64,000 nucleotides of DNA from Burkholderiales bacterium (GTDB taxonomy: Bacteria; Pseudomonadota; Gammaproteobacteria; Burkholderiales; Burkholderiaceae_C). The DNA is taken from the NCBI GenBank assembly GCA_016213205.1, contig JACRAZ010000072.1, forward strand, positions 62,001 through 126,000. The letters run 5' to 3'. The notes under the pieces were generated by a model that saw nothing but the letters and a program-made list of their open reading frames with translations, made no database searches and was not told the DNA's origin. Shown piece after piece: positions 42,024 through 50,549 of the stretch; position 1 is the stretch's first letter; the number at the start of each line of letters is the position of its first letter. The translations under genes and the position numbers were made by a program.

Positions 42024-43112
42024 ATGAGGACCTATTCGATCGCCACCATCCCGGGCGACGGCATCGGCCAGGAGGTGGTGCCCGCCGGCCAGCAGGTGCT
42101 GGAGGCCTTGGCCCGCACGAGCAGCAGCTTCCGTTTCGAGTTCGAGAATTTCAATTGGGGGGGCGACCACTACCGTGCCCATGGCGCGATGATGCCGGCC
42201 GACGGCCTGGAGGCGCTGCGCCGCAAGGACGCCATCCTCTTCGGCAGCGCGGGCGACCCGCACATTCCCGACCACATCACCTTGTGGGGCCTGCGCCTGA
42301 AGATCTGCCAGGGCTTCGACCAGTACGCCAACGTGCGGCCCACGCGCATCCTGCCCGGCATCGACGGGCCGCTCAAGCGCTGCGGCCCGGACGACCTGAA
42401 CTGGGTGATCGTGCGCGAGAACTCCGAGGGTGAATACGCCGGCGTCGGCGGCCGCGTGCACCAGGGCCACCCGATCGAGGCCGCCACCGATGTGTCGATG
42501 ATGACCCGCGCCGGGGTGGAGCGCATCATGCGCTTCGCGTTCAGGCTGGCCCAGTCGCGCCCGCGCAAGCTGCTGACGGTGATCACCAAGAGCAACGCCC
42601 AGCGCCACGCGATGGTGATGTGGGACGAGATCGCGCTGCAGATCGCGCAGGAGTTTCCGGACGTGCGCTGGGACAAGGAACTGGTCGACGCCGCGACGGC
42701 GCGCATGGTCAACCGCCCGGCCACGCTGGACACCATCGTCGCGACCAACCTGCACGCCGACATCCTGAGCGACCTGGCCGCCGCGCTGGCGGGCAGCCTT
42801 GGCATCGCGCCCACCGGCAACATCGATCCGGAGCGCCGCTACCCATCGATGTTCGAGCCGATCCACGGCTCGGCCTTCGACATCATGGGCCAGGGCCTGG
42901 CCAACCCGGTGGGCACCTTCTGGTCGGTGGTGATGATGCTGGAACACCTGGGCGAGCTCGACGCCGCGAAGCAGGTGATGGCCGCCATCGAGCAGGTGAC
43001 CGCGAACCCCAGGCTGCACACACGCGACCTGGGCGGCAACGCCCGCACGGCCGACGTGACGCAGGCGATGTGCGAACTGCTGGCGGCGGGTGCGCAACGC
43101 AAGGCGTCCTGA
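42024..43112 (+). CDS. ttuC: Tartrate dehydrogenase/decarboxylase
   Basis: A 362-residue NAD-dependent beta-decarboxylating dehydrogenase related to isopropylmalate and isocitrate dehydrogenases. Visible are IPGDGIGQEVVPAG at the start, NVRPTRILPGI, the VRENSEGEYAGVGG loop, and the metal-binding ATNLHADILSDLAA with FEPIHGSAFDIMG. These match the tartrate/D-malate branch rather than LeuB. It can oxidise tartrate to oxaloglycolate or decarboxylate D-malate in characterised members. It is divergent from its probable LysR regulator. Confidence 0.92.
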   Translation: MRTYSIATIPGDGIGQEVVPAGQQVLEALARTSSSFRFEFENFNWGGDHYRAHGAMMPADGLEALRRKDAILFGSAGDPHIPDHITLWGLRLKICQGFDQYANVRPTRILPGIDGPLKRCGPDDLNWVIVRENSEGEYAGVGGRVHQGHPIEAATDVSMMTRAGVERIMRFAFRLAQSRPRKLLTVITKSNAQRHAMVMWDEIALQIAQEFPDVRWDKELVDAATARMVNRPATLDTIVATNLHADILSDLAAALAGSLGIAPTGNIDPERRYPSMFEPIHGSAFDIMGQGLANPVGTFWSVVMMLEHLGELDAAKQVMAAIEQVTANPRLHTRDLGGNARTADVTQAMCELLAAGAQRKAS

Positions 43113-43862
43113 GGCGCGGCTTGCGGTCGGTGCGTTGCGGCCTTCGGGGCCGTGCGCGGCGGCTTGGCCTGCGTGCTGCGGAGCGCCCGCAGACCAGGGC
43201 GCTCGCCGGTGCGTGTGGTGGCATGCGGCTGATGGGTGCGCCCGGTGCGTCGAAGTGGGCTGGTCGGAAGCGAGTGCGAGTGGCGGTCGCCGCATGTCCA
43301 CTGCCTCAATGGGTACCTGACGGTAGAGCCGCCGCTCACGGGGTTCGGCAATCGGCCCGTTGCTGACTTTGGGGTCGGCTGCTGAGAGCCGACGTTCGAG
43401 GTGTGGCGCTTGCCGATGCAGCGGCGGCGTGCGGCCTTGCGCGCAAGGCCTGGGCACGCCACTCGTGAACGGCCACCGTGTCTCGCAAAGGCCAGACGTA
43501 CAAGCGCCACCTCGAAATCGGTGCCGCAGAGCAGCCAGTCAGTTCGACCCATCACGGCGGTGACCTCCGGGTGCCGTTGGTGCCGGGCCGAATCCGCGCC
43601 TCGAGCGCCGCGCGATACCGCCGCAGATGGGGCGATGCGACAGGCCCACCGCCCGAGGGCCACTGCCTTGACGACCCACTGGGCACCACGCGCGACCGCA
43701 AGCCTCCGCACGCACAGGAGAGCGCCTTGCTCCGTTGCGCCCTCCGCCGCGAGTGTTGAACCCAGGTTAATGCCAGATTCACTTCGCGGCCGATTCGATG
43801 CCTGCCTGCGCACCTAGAGTGCGGACATGCCGGCGCCAAGCCCGCCGCCTCCGGAGACCCGC
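43113..43862. other. 750-bp stretch without genes, holding a dispersed repeat
   Basis: Between tartrate dehydrogenase and the third Bug receptor. It contains copy C of the dispersed repeat (43351-43493) in its middle. No frame with a credible start or family is seen. The last 30 bp carry a CGGAGACC site for the Bug gene. Confidence 0.75.
43351..43493 (+). repeat. Dispersed intergenic repeat, copy C (uninterrupted)
   Basis: Begins CGGCCCGTTGCTGACTTTGG, continues GCTGAGAGCCGACGTTCGAG and TGGCGCTTGCCGATGCAGCG, and ends GTGTCTCGCAAAGGCC. It gives the joined form of the two halves that flank the 233-bp element in copy A at 8389-8761. Confidence 0.7.
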
Positions 43863-44849
43863 ATGCAGCCCCGCCCTCACCCCCGCCGCCGCCATCTGAT
43901 CCAGGCCATTGCGCTCACTGCCACGCTGGCCGGCGGTAGTGCCCTGGCGCAGGCCTGGCCCAGCAAGCCGGTGAGCCTGGTCGTGCCCTTCCCGGCCGGC
44001 GGCACCACCGATGTGCTGGCGCGTGCGCTGGCCGAGAAGCTCACCGTCAGCCTCGGCCAGACGGTGATCGTCGAGAGCAAGCCCGGCGCCGGCGCCACGC
44101 TCGGCGCCGACCACGTGGCCAAGGCCAAGCCCGATGGCTACACCCTGCTGGTGGGCGCGGTGCACCACACCATTGCCGCCAGCGTCTACAAGAAGCTGCC
44201 GTACGACTTCCAGAAGGACCTGGTACCGATCACCACGATCGCACTCGTGCCCAACGTGCTGGTGGTCAATGCCAGCACACCCGCCAGGAGCGTGGCCGAG
44301 CTGGTGGCCTTGCTGAAGGCCAGGCCCGGCGGCCACACCTACGGCTCCAACGGCAACGGCACTGCCCAGCACCTGATCGGCACCCAGTTCCAGAACCTCA
44401 CCGGCACCGAGCTGCTGCACATACCCTACAAAGGCAGCGGCCCGCTCGCGACCGACCTGCTCGGCGGCCAGGTGACGATGTCCTTCGACACCGTGACGCC
44501 GGTGCTGCAGCACATCAAGGCCGGCAAGCTGCGCGCGCTCGCCGTCACCACCGCCAAGCGCTCGGGCGCCTTGCCGGACGTGCCCACGCTCGACGAGGCC
44601 GGCCTGAAGGGCTTCAGCATCGGCACCTGGTTCGGCGTGCTGGCGCCGGCGGGCACGCCCAAGGACATCCTGGCGCGGCTGAACACCGAGATGGTGAAGG
44701 TGATCCTGTCGCCCGAGTTCCGCAAGCGCATGGACGAGATCGGGGCCGAGCCCATCGGCAACACTGCCGATCAGATGGCCCAGCAGATCAAGGCCGAGAC
44801 CGAGAAGTTCGCCAAGCTGGTGAAGGACGCGAAGGTCACGATCGAGTAG
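43863..44849 (+). CDS. Bug family tripartite tricarboxylate transporter receptor
   Basis: A 328-residue periplasmic binding protein. The leader is arginine-rich (HPRRRHLIQAIAL), possibly Tat-dependent, and the mature part starts WPSKPVSLVVPFPAGGTTD. VESKPGAGATLGADHVA and DVPTLDEAGLKGF are further family marks. ATG 43863 is behind GGAGAC. It lies 750 bp after tartrate dehydrogenase in the same direction, so a C4-dicarboxylate such as tartrate is a possible ligand, by context only. Confidence 0.93.
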   Translation: MQPRPHPRRRHLIQAIALTATLAGGSALAQAWPSKPVSLVVPFPAGGTTDVLARALAEKLTVSLGQTVIVESKPGAGATLGADHVAKAKPDGYTLLVGAVHHTIAASVYKKLPYDFQKDLVPITTIALVPNVLVVNASTPARSVAELVALLKARPGGHTYGSNGNGTAQHLIGTQFQNLTGTELLHIPYKGSGPLATDLLGGQVTMSFDTVTPVLQHIKAGKLRALAVTTAKRSGALPDVPTLDEAGLKGFSIGTWFGVLAPAGTPKDILARLNTEMVKVILSPEFRKRMDEIGAEPIGNTADQMAQQIKAETEKFAKLVKDAKVTIE

Positions 44850-44995
44850 CCACCGGGCATGCCGGGGCCGGCGCCGCGCCAGCGGCGGCAGGGCGCTGTT
44901 CCGTCACAATCGGCACGCGACATCGTTCGCGCGGGCGCAAGGCCGGGTGCCGCAGGGGCACCGTGCCCTCTGTGCCCCCGGTTGTGGAGGCGCGC

Positions 44996-45382
44996 ATGAA
45001 AAGGGTTACCGGCATCGGTGGCATCTTCTTCCAGGCCAAGGACCCGCAGGCCCTCGCGGCCTGGTACCGGGACCACCTCGGCATCGATGTCCAGCCCTGG
45101 GGTGGTGCCGCATTCCGCTGGGCCGACGATCAGGGCCAGCCCGTCGCCGGCACCACGATCTGGTCCGTCGGCAGTGCCGAGGGCTCGATGTTCGCCCCCA
45201 GCCGCGCGCCCTTCATGGTGAACTACCGCGTCGCGGACCTGGCGGCGCTGCTGGCGGCGCTGCGCCAGGAGGGCTGCCAGGTGCTGGAGAAGACGGATGA
45301 CAGCGAGTTCGGCAAGTTCGGCTGGGTCATCGATCCGGAGGGCAACAAGGTCGAGCTGTGGCAGCCCCCCGCGGGCCAATGA
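44996..45382 (+). CDS. VOC (glyoxalase/bleomycin-resistance) family protein
   Basis: A 128-residue protein with paired beta-alpha-beta modules of the vicinal oxygen chelate fold: GIGGIFFQAKDPQALAAWY at the start and WVIDPEGNKVELWQP at the end, with the metal-binding Glu in the last motif. Substrate unknown; relatives are often bleomycin-resistance or dioxygenase-like. GGAGG precedes the ATG. Confidence 0.88.
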   Translation: MKRVTGIGGIFFQAKDPQALAAWYRDHLGIDVQPWGGAAFRWADDQGQPVAGTTIWSVGSAEGSMFAPSRAPFMVNYRVADLAALLAALRQEGCQVLEKTDDSEFGKFGWVIDPEGNKVELWQPPAGQ

Positions 45383-45442
45383 GCGGCCGGCACCGTGCCG
45401 GCCGCGGCCCCGCTGCCAAGGCCTGAGCCGCCGGGTTCGCAG

Positions 45443-45892
45443 ATGCCGAACGTCACGCTTTCATCCCACGACGACTGGCCCGACGCGGCGGCGGTGGTCG
45501 ACCAGGGGCTGGACACGTCCAACGACCTGGCGGCGCCCTTGCACGAGGTGCGGCGCTTGGCGTGCCTGGCCTGGGATGCATCGGGGCAGTTGGTCGGCGG
45601 CGCGCTGGGCCGCCGCTGGGGCCGGGCCTGCGAACTGCAGGTGTTGTGGGTGCGCCAGCAGGATCGGCGGGCGGGCCTGGGCCGCCGGCTGGTCGGGGCG
45701 TTCGAGCAACTCGCGCGCGACCGGGGCTGCCGCAGCGTCTACCTGGAGACCTTCAACTTCCAGGCCCCGGGGCTGTACCAGGCGCTGGGCTACGCCACGC
45801 AGTACCTGCGCGATGATTTTCCGGATGGCATCGTCAAGCACCACATGCTCAAGCGGCTGGTGCCTGGGCGCGATGCCGGTCCGGTTGCGTGA
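45443..45892 (+). CDS. GNAT family N-acetyltransferase
   Basis: A 149-residue acetyltransferase. The acetyl-CoA binding motif A is seen as QQDRRAGLGRRLVGAFEQLA, followed by a beta-strand/helix with YLETFNFQAPGLYQALGY. Substrate unknown. The start at ATG 45443 (MPNVTLSSHDD) is preferred to one 48 nt upstream that would add a Pro-rich tail. Confidence 0.85.
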   Translation: MPNVTLSSHDDWPDAAAVVDQGLDTSNDLAAPLHEVRRLACLAWDASGQLVGGALGRRWGRACELQVLWVRQQDRRAGLGRRLVGAFEQLARDRGCRSVYLETFNFQAPGLYQALGYATQYLRDDFPDGIVKHHMLKRLVPGRDAGPVA

Positions 45893-45905
45893 CGGGGCAC
45901 GGTTG

Positions 45906-46268
45906 ATGGCCTCGAGCCCCGCGATGGTGGTGGTGCACGAAGACGACGTGAAGTGCGAGGAGGCGCCGCCGCATGGCGCGATCGGGATGTCCACCGCGTA
46001 CCGCATCAGCGATGCCGCCCCGCGGCCACGGGCGATGGAGTTCCGCAAGCGCGTGCTTCACACGGGGGCGGCCATCGGCCTGCACCGGCTGGACCATGAC
46101 GAGGTGTACTACGTGCTGGCGGGCACCGGTGAGGTCAGCGCCGACGGCGCCGCCCGCACGCTCACGCCCGGCATGGCGGCCTACCTGTACAGCGGCGCGG
46201 TGGTGGGTATCCGTCAGCTCGGGGCCGAGCCGCTGGCCATCATCGTGAGCTATCCCACCCCGGCCTGA
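45906..46268 (+). CDS. Cupin domain protein
   Basis: A 120-residue single cupin barrel. The two cupin motifs are visible: IGLHRLDHDEVYYVLAGTGE and, later, GAVVGIRQLG. Metal ligands His, His and Glu of motif 1 appear to be present. The gene lies 13 nt after the acetyltransferase and may be co-transcribed. An upstream ATG in the same frame would overlap that gene. Confidence 0.8.
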   Translation: MASSPAMVVVHEDDVKCEEAPPHGAIGMSTAYRISDAAPRPRAMEFRKRVLHTGAAIGLHRLDHDEVYYVLAGTGEVSADGAARTLTPGMAAYLYSGAVVGIRQLGAEPLAIIVSYPTPA

Positions 46269-46307
46269 GCGCCTGCGAAGCCCTCGTTCAGGCCCGCCCG
46301 GCAACCC

Positions 46308-46868
46308 ATGCGCAACTTCACCGACACCCGCCTGTGCACGCCGCGGCTTGCGCTTCGGCCCCTGGCGCCCGCTGACGCGCAGGACCTGTTCGGCATGCAC
46401 GCCGATGCGGAATTCATGCGCTACTGGAGCAGCGAGCCCTGGACCACGCTGGCGCAGGCCACCCGGTTGATCGCCGACGACCAGCAGGCGCTGGCGGCCG
46501 GCCAGCACCTGCGGCTGGGTATCTTCCTGCGCGAGGCGCCGGTCTTCGTGGGCACCTGTTCGCTGTTCCACCTGGTCGAGCCCTGCCGCCGTGCCGAGCT
46601 GGGCTACGGCATCGCGCGGCCCTGGTGGCGGCGCGGCTTCATGGCCGAGGCCGTGGGCGCGCTGATCGACTTCGCCTTCCACGACCTGGGGCTGCACCGG
46701 TTGGAGGCCGACATCGACCCGCGCAACCTGGCCTCCGCCCGCAGCCTGGAGAAGCTGGGCTTCGTGCGCGAGGGCCTGCTGCGCGAGCGCTGGATCGTGG
46801 GCGGCGAGGTCTCGGATTCGGCGCTGTACGGCCTGCTCGACCGCGAGTGGCGCGACCGACGCGCCTGA
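46308..46868 (+). CDS. RimJ/RimL-type GNAT acetyltransferase
   Basis: A 186-residue N-acetyltransferase. RLCTPRLALRPLAPADAQDL is the family N-terminus; the acetyl-CoA site is in the segment RPWWRRGFMAEAVGALIDFA, and IDPRNLASARSLEKLGFVREG closes the domain. It resembles ribosomal-protein alanine acetyltransferases but also antibiotic and small-molecule acetyltransferases. Third of a run of small enzymes on the plus strand. Confidence 0.88.
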   Translation: MRNFTDTRLCTPRLALRPLAPADAQDLFGMHADAEFMRYWSSEPWTTLAQATRLIADDQQALAAGQHLRLGIFLREAPVFVGTCSLFHLVEPCRRAELGYGIARPWWRRGFMAEAVGALIDFAFHDLGLHRLEADIDPRNLASARSLEKLGFVREGLLRERWIVGGEVSDSALYGLLDREWRDRRA

Positions 46869-46889
46869 CACACGCGGTGCCTGCGCGGC

Positions 46890-47918
46890 TCAACTGCTGC
46901 CGCGCAGCACCAGTTCGAAGCCCACGTCCACACAGGCCGCCGGCGGCGTGACGCCGCGCATCAACTGCAGCAGCATGGTGGCGGCCTGCTGGCCGATCTG
47001 CTGGCGCGGGGTGCGCACGGTGGTCAGCGGCGGCAGCATCTGGTCGCTGCCGTTCAGGTCGTTGAAGCCCACGACGGCCAGGCGCTGCGGCACCGGCACC
47101 TGCAGGCGCAGCGCGGCCAGCAGCGCGCCCTGGGCCAGGTCGTCGTTGCAGAAGAAGGCGGCGTCGGCATCGGGCCGCTCACGCAGCAGCCGCTCCAGCA
47201 GGCGGGCACCCAGCGCCATCGAGGTGGGCTCGGGCGTCAGCAGTTCCAGCGCGGGGTCGTACAGGCCATGGGCACGCAGCGCGCTGCGGTAGCCCTCGGC
47301 CCGCTGCATCACGCGCGGGTCCAGCTGGCCGGCGGCAAAGGCGATGCGGCGGTGGCCGCGCGACACCAGGTGTTCGGTGATCGCGCGGCCGGCCTCGTGC
47401 TGCGACAGGCCCACGCTGTAGATGCCGCCCACGCGTGCCGTCTCCATCAGGTGCACGCAGGGCAGGCCGCTGTCCTCGATGAGCCGGCGCGCGGCATCGG
47501 TGCGGTCGAAGCCGGTCACCAGCAGCCCGGCGGGGCGGTGCGCGAGGTAGCTGCGCAGCAGGGCCTCTTCTTCCTCGGGCTTGTAGTGGGTGACGCCGAT
47601 CATCATCTGGTAGCCCGCGGGCACCAGCGTGTGCTGCACCGCTTCGAGCAGGTCGACGAACAGCGCGTTGCTCAGCAGCGGGATCAGCACCGCCACGTGC
47701 GTGCTGCGCGCCGAAGCCAGCGCGCGGGCGGCGGGGTCGGGCACGTAGCCCAGCTGCTGCGCGGCGGCCTGCACCCGCGCCACCAGCGCGGGGTCCACGC
47801 TGCGCTGGCCGCGCAGCGCGCGCGAAGCGGTGATCGCGCTCACCTCGGCCGCACGGGCCACGTCCTCCAGCGTGATGCGGCCGGTGGCGCGGCGTCGGGG
47901 CAGGGAAGTCTTCGACAT
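46890..47918 (-). CDS. gntR: LacI family repressor, GntR of gluconate metabolism
   Basis: A 342-residue repressor. The helix-turn-helix and hinge are ITLEDVARAAEVSAITASRALRG, followed by a periplasmic-binding-like sensor domain (VAVLIPLLSN, GHRRIAFAAG). It is divergent from gntK, and copies of a palindrome (GGATAGCGCTATCC) lie between the two genes and within gntK, so autoregulation and looping repression are likely. The inducer is expected to be gluconate or 6-phosphogluconate. Confidence 0.9.
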   Translation of the reverse strand: MSKTSLPRRRATGRITLEDVARAAEVSAITASRALRGQRSVDPALVARVQAAAQQLGYVPDPAARALASARSTHVAVLIPLLSNALFVDLLEAVQHTLVPAGYQMMIGVTHYKPEEEEALLRSYLAHRPAGLLVTGFDRTDAARRLIEDSGLPCVHLMETARVGGIYSVGLSQHEAGRAITEHLVSRGHRRIAFAAGQLDPRVMQRAEGYRSALRAHGLYDPALELLTPEPTSMALGARLLERLLRERPDADAAFFCNDDLAQGALLAALRLQVPVPQRLAVVGFNDLNGSDQMLPPLTTVRTPRQQIGQQAATMLLQLMRGVTPPAACVDVGFELVLRGSS

Positions 47919-47958
47919 CAGTAAAAACCCTAGGTGCGAGGCATGGATCCGGCGACTA

Positions 47959-47972
47959 GGATAGCGCTATCC
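47959..47972 (+). promoter_or_regulatory. GntR operator O1
   Basis: GGATAGCGCTATCC, a perfect 14-bp palindrome typical of LacI-family operators with a central CG step. It lies 40 bp upstream of the gntR start and 107 bp upstream of the gntK start. Center-to-center distance to O2 is 106 bp. Confidence 0.85.
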
Positions 47973-48064
47973 CAATCGAGCTGACAAGTGCCTGCGTGCA
48001 CCGGGGCGGTTCGAAGCGGTTTTGGCGGCGCGACCCTCGGCTCGCGCTCTTTTTGCCCCGAATC

Positions 48065-48078
48065 GGACAGCGCTATCC
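48065..48078 (+). promoter_or_regulatory. GntR operator O2, abutting the gntK start codon
   Basis: GGACAGCGCTATCC differs from O1 at one position. It ends one base before ATG 48080, in the place where a Shine-Dalgarno sequence would be expected, and none is seen. It could block transcription or, in RNA, pair with itself. Confidence 0.8.
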
Positions 48079-48079
48079 A

Positions 48080-48664
48080 ATGACACCGTCTCCCGCCACG
48101 CCCGGCCCCGCCGCTTCGGTATCGGCCTCGGCCGGGCCGTCCGCCCCGGCGCCCCGGCCCACCGTCTCGCTGGTGGTGATGGGCGTCGCGGGCTGTGGCA
48201 AGTCCTCCGCCGGGCAGGCGGTGGCCGATGCGCTGGGCCTGCCGCTGATCGAGGGCGACGATTTCCACGGCCCGGCCAACCAGGCCAAGATGAGCGCCGG
48301 CGTGGCACTGACCGACGAAGACCGCGAGGGCTGGCTCGCCGCGCTGGCGGCACAACTGGCCGCCCGCCCGGCCGGCGTGGTGCTCACCTGCTCGGCGCTG
48401 AAGCGCGCCTACCGCGACCGGCTGCGCGCGGCCCAGCCCCGGCTGCGTTTCGTGCACCTGGTCATCGATGAACAGACAGCGCTATCCCGCGTGGTCGCCC
48501 GCGCCGGGCGCCATTTCTTCGGCCCGGAACTGGTGTCCAGCCAGTTCCGCACGCTGGAAGACCCCGCCGGCGAGCCCGGCGTGCTGGCGCTGGATGCCAC
48601 GCTGCCGCTGGCCGACATTGCAGCCGCCACCGCCCGCTGGGTGAGCACAGGAGACACGCCATGA
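48080..48664 (+). CDS. gntK: Gluconokinase
   Basis: A 194-residue kinase that phosphorylates gluconate to 6-phosphogluconate. The P-loop GVAGCGKSS is at residues 35-43, followed by EGDDFHGPANQAKMSAG, the substrate-binding signature of GntK, and LTCSALKRAYRDRLR. The first 28 residues (Ser/Pro/Ala-rich) are an unusual leader. Its stop overlaps dctQ's ATG by four bases. A third copy of the GntR operator sits within the coding sequence at 48474-48487. Confidence 0.93.
   Translation: MTPSPATPGPAASVSASAGPSAPAPRPTVSLVVMGVAGCGKSSAGQAVADALGLPLIEGDDFHGPANQAKMSAGVALTDEDREGWLAALAAQLAARPAGVVLTCSALKRAYRDRLRAAQPRLRFVHLVIDEQTALSRVVARAGRHFFGPELVSSQFRTLEDPAGEPGVLALDATLPLADIAAATARWVSTGDTP
48474..48487 (+). promoter_or_regulatory. 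GntR operator O3 inside gntK
   Basis: AGACAGCGCTATCC matches O2 at 13 of 14 positions. To spell it the gene uses CTA for Leu, a codon almost absent from this GC-rich DNA, which suggests selection for the site. Center-to-center distance from O2 is 409 bp. Confidence 0.7.
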
Positions 48665-49209
48665 GCGCACCGACGCCCACCACCGCCCAGGCGGCCCCCC
48701 CGGACCCGCGGGTTGCCGCGCCGCGCCCCGCCGCCGGCATCCGGCTGGCCCAGGCCGCGATGGCGCTGTGCCTGGCGGTGATGGCGCTGGCGGTGTTCGT
48801 CAACGTGGTGCTGCGTTACGGCTTCGGCAGCGGCATCGCCGCGAGCGAGGAGCTATCGCGCCTGCTGTTCGTGTGGATGGTGTTCATCGGCGCCACCGCG
48901 GCCTACCCGGCGGGCGAGCACATGGCCTTCACCAGCGGCCTGCTGCTGCTGCGCCAGCGGCCGCGCGTGCTGCAGGGCTTTGCGGTGCTGATCCGCCTGC
49001 TGGTGATTCTGGCCTGCGTGTTCATGGGCTGGGGCGCCTGGCAGCAGGTGGTGGTGGGCATGGGCTCGCATTCGGTGGTGCTGGGCTACCCCACCGCGCT
49101 GCTGCCGCTGCCGGCGCTGCTGTGCGCGGCGGCCATCGCGGTGATGGCGCTGCTCGAGCTGCTGCGCAACCGGCCCCTGGACCTGGGCCACCAGGCCGAC
49201 GTGGAGTGA
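48661..49209 (+). CDS. TRAP transporter small permease DctQ
   Basis: A 182-residue membrane protein with four helices (e.g. AMALCLAVMALAVFVNVVLRY) and the DctQ motif ASEELSRLLFVWMVFIGA. It belongs to the tripartite ATP-independent periplasmic type, which uses an ion gradient and a binding protein. The N-terminal 25 residues are Pro/Ala-rich. Coupled to gntK by ATGA, so gluconate or a related sugar acid is the likely substrate. Confidence 0.92.
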   Translation: MSAPTPTTAQAAPPDPRVAAPRPAAGIRLAQAAMALCLAVMALAVFVNVVLRYGFGSGIAASEELSRLLFVWMVFIGATAAYPAGEHMAFTSGLLLLRQRPRVLQGFAVLIRLLVILACVFMGWGAWQQVVVGMGSHSVVLGYPTALLPLPALLCAAAIAVMALLELLRNRPLDLGHQADVE

Positions 49210-49213
49210 AGTG

Positions 49214-50506
49214 ATGAGTGCAGAGGCCCTTTCCTTCCTCGTCTTCTGTGGCGGCATGCTGGTGCTGATGGGCATCGGCCTGAACATGGCGTTTGCGCTG
49301 CTGCTCACCGGCGCTGCCATGGCCTGGGTGCTGGGCTTCTGGGACACCCAGCTGCTGGCGCAGAACATGGTGGCCGGCATCGACAGCTTTCCGCTGCTGG
49401 CCGTGCCCTTCTTCATCCTGGCCGGCGAGCTGATGAACGCGGGCGGCATCAGCCGCCGCATCATCACCATGGCGCAGGCCTGGGTGGGCCACATCCACGG
49501 CGGCCTGGGCTTCGTGGCCATCGGCGCCGCGGTGCTGATGGCCAGCATGAGCGGCTCGGCCCTGGCCGACACCGCCGCGCTGGCCACCATCCTGCTGCCG
49601 ATGATGCGCCGCCACGGTTACCCGATGCACCGCTCGGCCGGCCTCATCGCCTCGGGCGGCATCATCGCGCCGATCATCCCGCCGTCGATGCCCTTCGTGA
49701 TCTACGGTGTCACCACCAACACCTCGATCTCGTCGCTGTTCCTCTCGGGCATCGTGCCCGGGTTGATCATGGGCGCGGGCCTGGTCATCACCTGGAAGCT
49801 GGTGCTGCGTGGCATGGACCTGGCAGGCGAGCCGCCGCGGCCGATGGCCGAGCGCCTGGGCGAAACCGGCAAGGCCTTCTGGGCGCTGCTGATGCCCATC
49901 ATCATCATCGGCGGCATGAAGACCGGCGTCTTCACGCCGACCGAGGCCGCGGTGGTGGCCGCCTTCTACGCGCTGGTGGTGAGCCTGTTCGTGCACCGCG
50001 AGCTGTCGATCCCCGACCTGCACGGCGTGCTGGTGCGCGCGGCCAAGACCACCGCGGTGGTGATGTTCCTGTGCGCCGGCGCCCAGGTGGCCAGCTACAT
50101 GATCACGCTGGCCGATCTGCCCGGCGTGCTCACCGGCTGGCTGGGCCCGCTGGTGCAGCACCCGCGCACCCTGATGGCCGTGATGATGGTGGTGCTGGTG
50201 CTGATCGGCACCGCGCTCGACCTTACGCCCACGATCCTGATCTTCGCGCCGGTGATGCTGCCGATTGCCGTGAAGGCCGGCATCGACCCGGTGTACTTCG
50301 GGTTGATGTTCGTGCTCAACGGCGCCATCGGCCTGATCACGCCGCCGGTGGGCACCGTGCTCAACGTGGTGGCCGGCGTGGGCCGGCTCTCGATGCACCA
50401 GGTGATCAAGGGCGTGAACCCCTTCCTGCTGTGCTACCTGATCATCCTCGTGCTGTTCGTGCTGTTCCCGTCCATCGTCACCGCGCCGGTGGCGTGGATG
50501 CGCTGA
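49214..50506 (+). CDS. TRAP transporter large permease DctM
   Basis: A 430-residue protein with about twelve membrane helices. GNMASGSALAD-like region is present as MASMSGSALADTAALATILLPMM, and GGIIAPIIPPSMPFVIYGV is the pore-forming motif of DctM. GTG 49211 and ATG 49214 are alternative starts; the ATG gives the usual N-terminus. It follows dctQ directly and precedes the binding protein. Confidence 0.93.
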   Translation: MSAEALSFLVFCGGMLVLMGIGLNMAFALLLTGAAMAWVLGFWDTQLLAQNMVAGIDSFPLLAVPFFILAGELMNAGGISRRIITMAQAWVGHIHGGLGFVAIGAAVLMASMSGSALADTAALATILLPMMRRHGYPMHRSAGLIASGGIIAPIIPPSMPFVIYGVTTNTSISSLFLSGIVPGLIMGAGLVITWKLVLRGMDLAGEPPRPMAERLGETGKAFWALLMPIIIIGGMKTGVFTPTEAAVVAAFYALVVSLFVHRELSIPDLHGVLVRAAKTTAVVMFLCAGAQVASYMITLADLPGVLTGWLGPLVQHPRTLMAVMMVVLVLIGTALDLTPTILIFAPVMLPIAVKAGIDPVYFGLMFVLNGAIGLITPPVGTVLNVVAGVGRLSMHQVIKGVNPFLLCYLIILVLFVLFPSIVTAPVAWMR

Positions 50507-50549
50507 GGCGCCCCCTGTCCCCTTCTTCAAACCCGTCCTGGAGACAACC

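Noticed and set aside
48848-48861. Possible fourth GntR operator in dctQ (GAGGAGCTATCGCG)
   Set aside because: Only the CTATC part agrees; the AGCGCTATCC core shared by the three accepted sites is broken.
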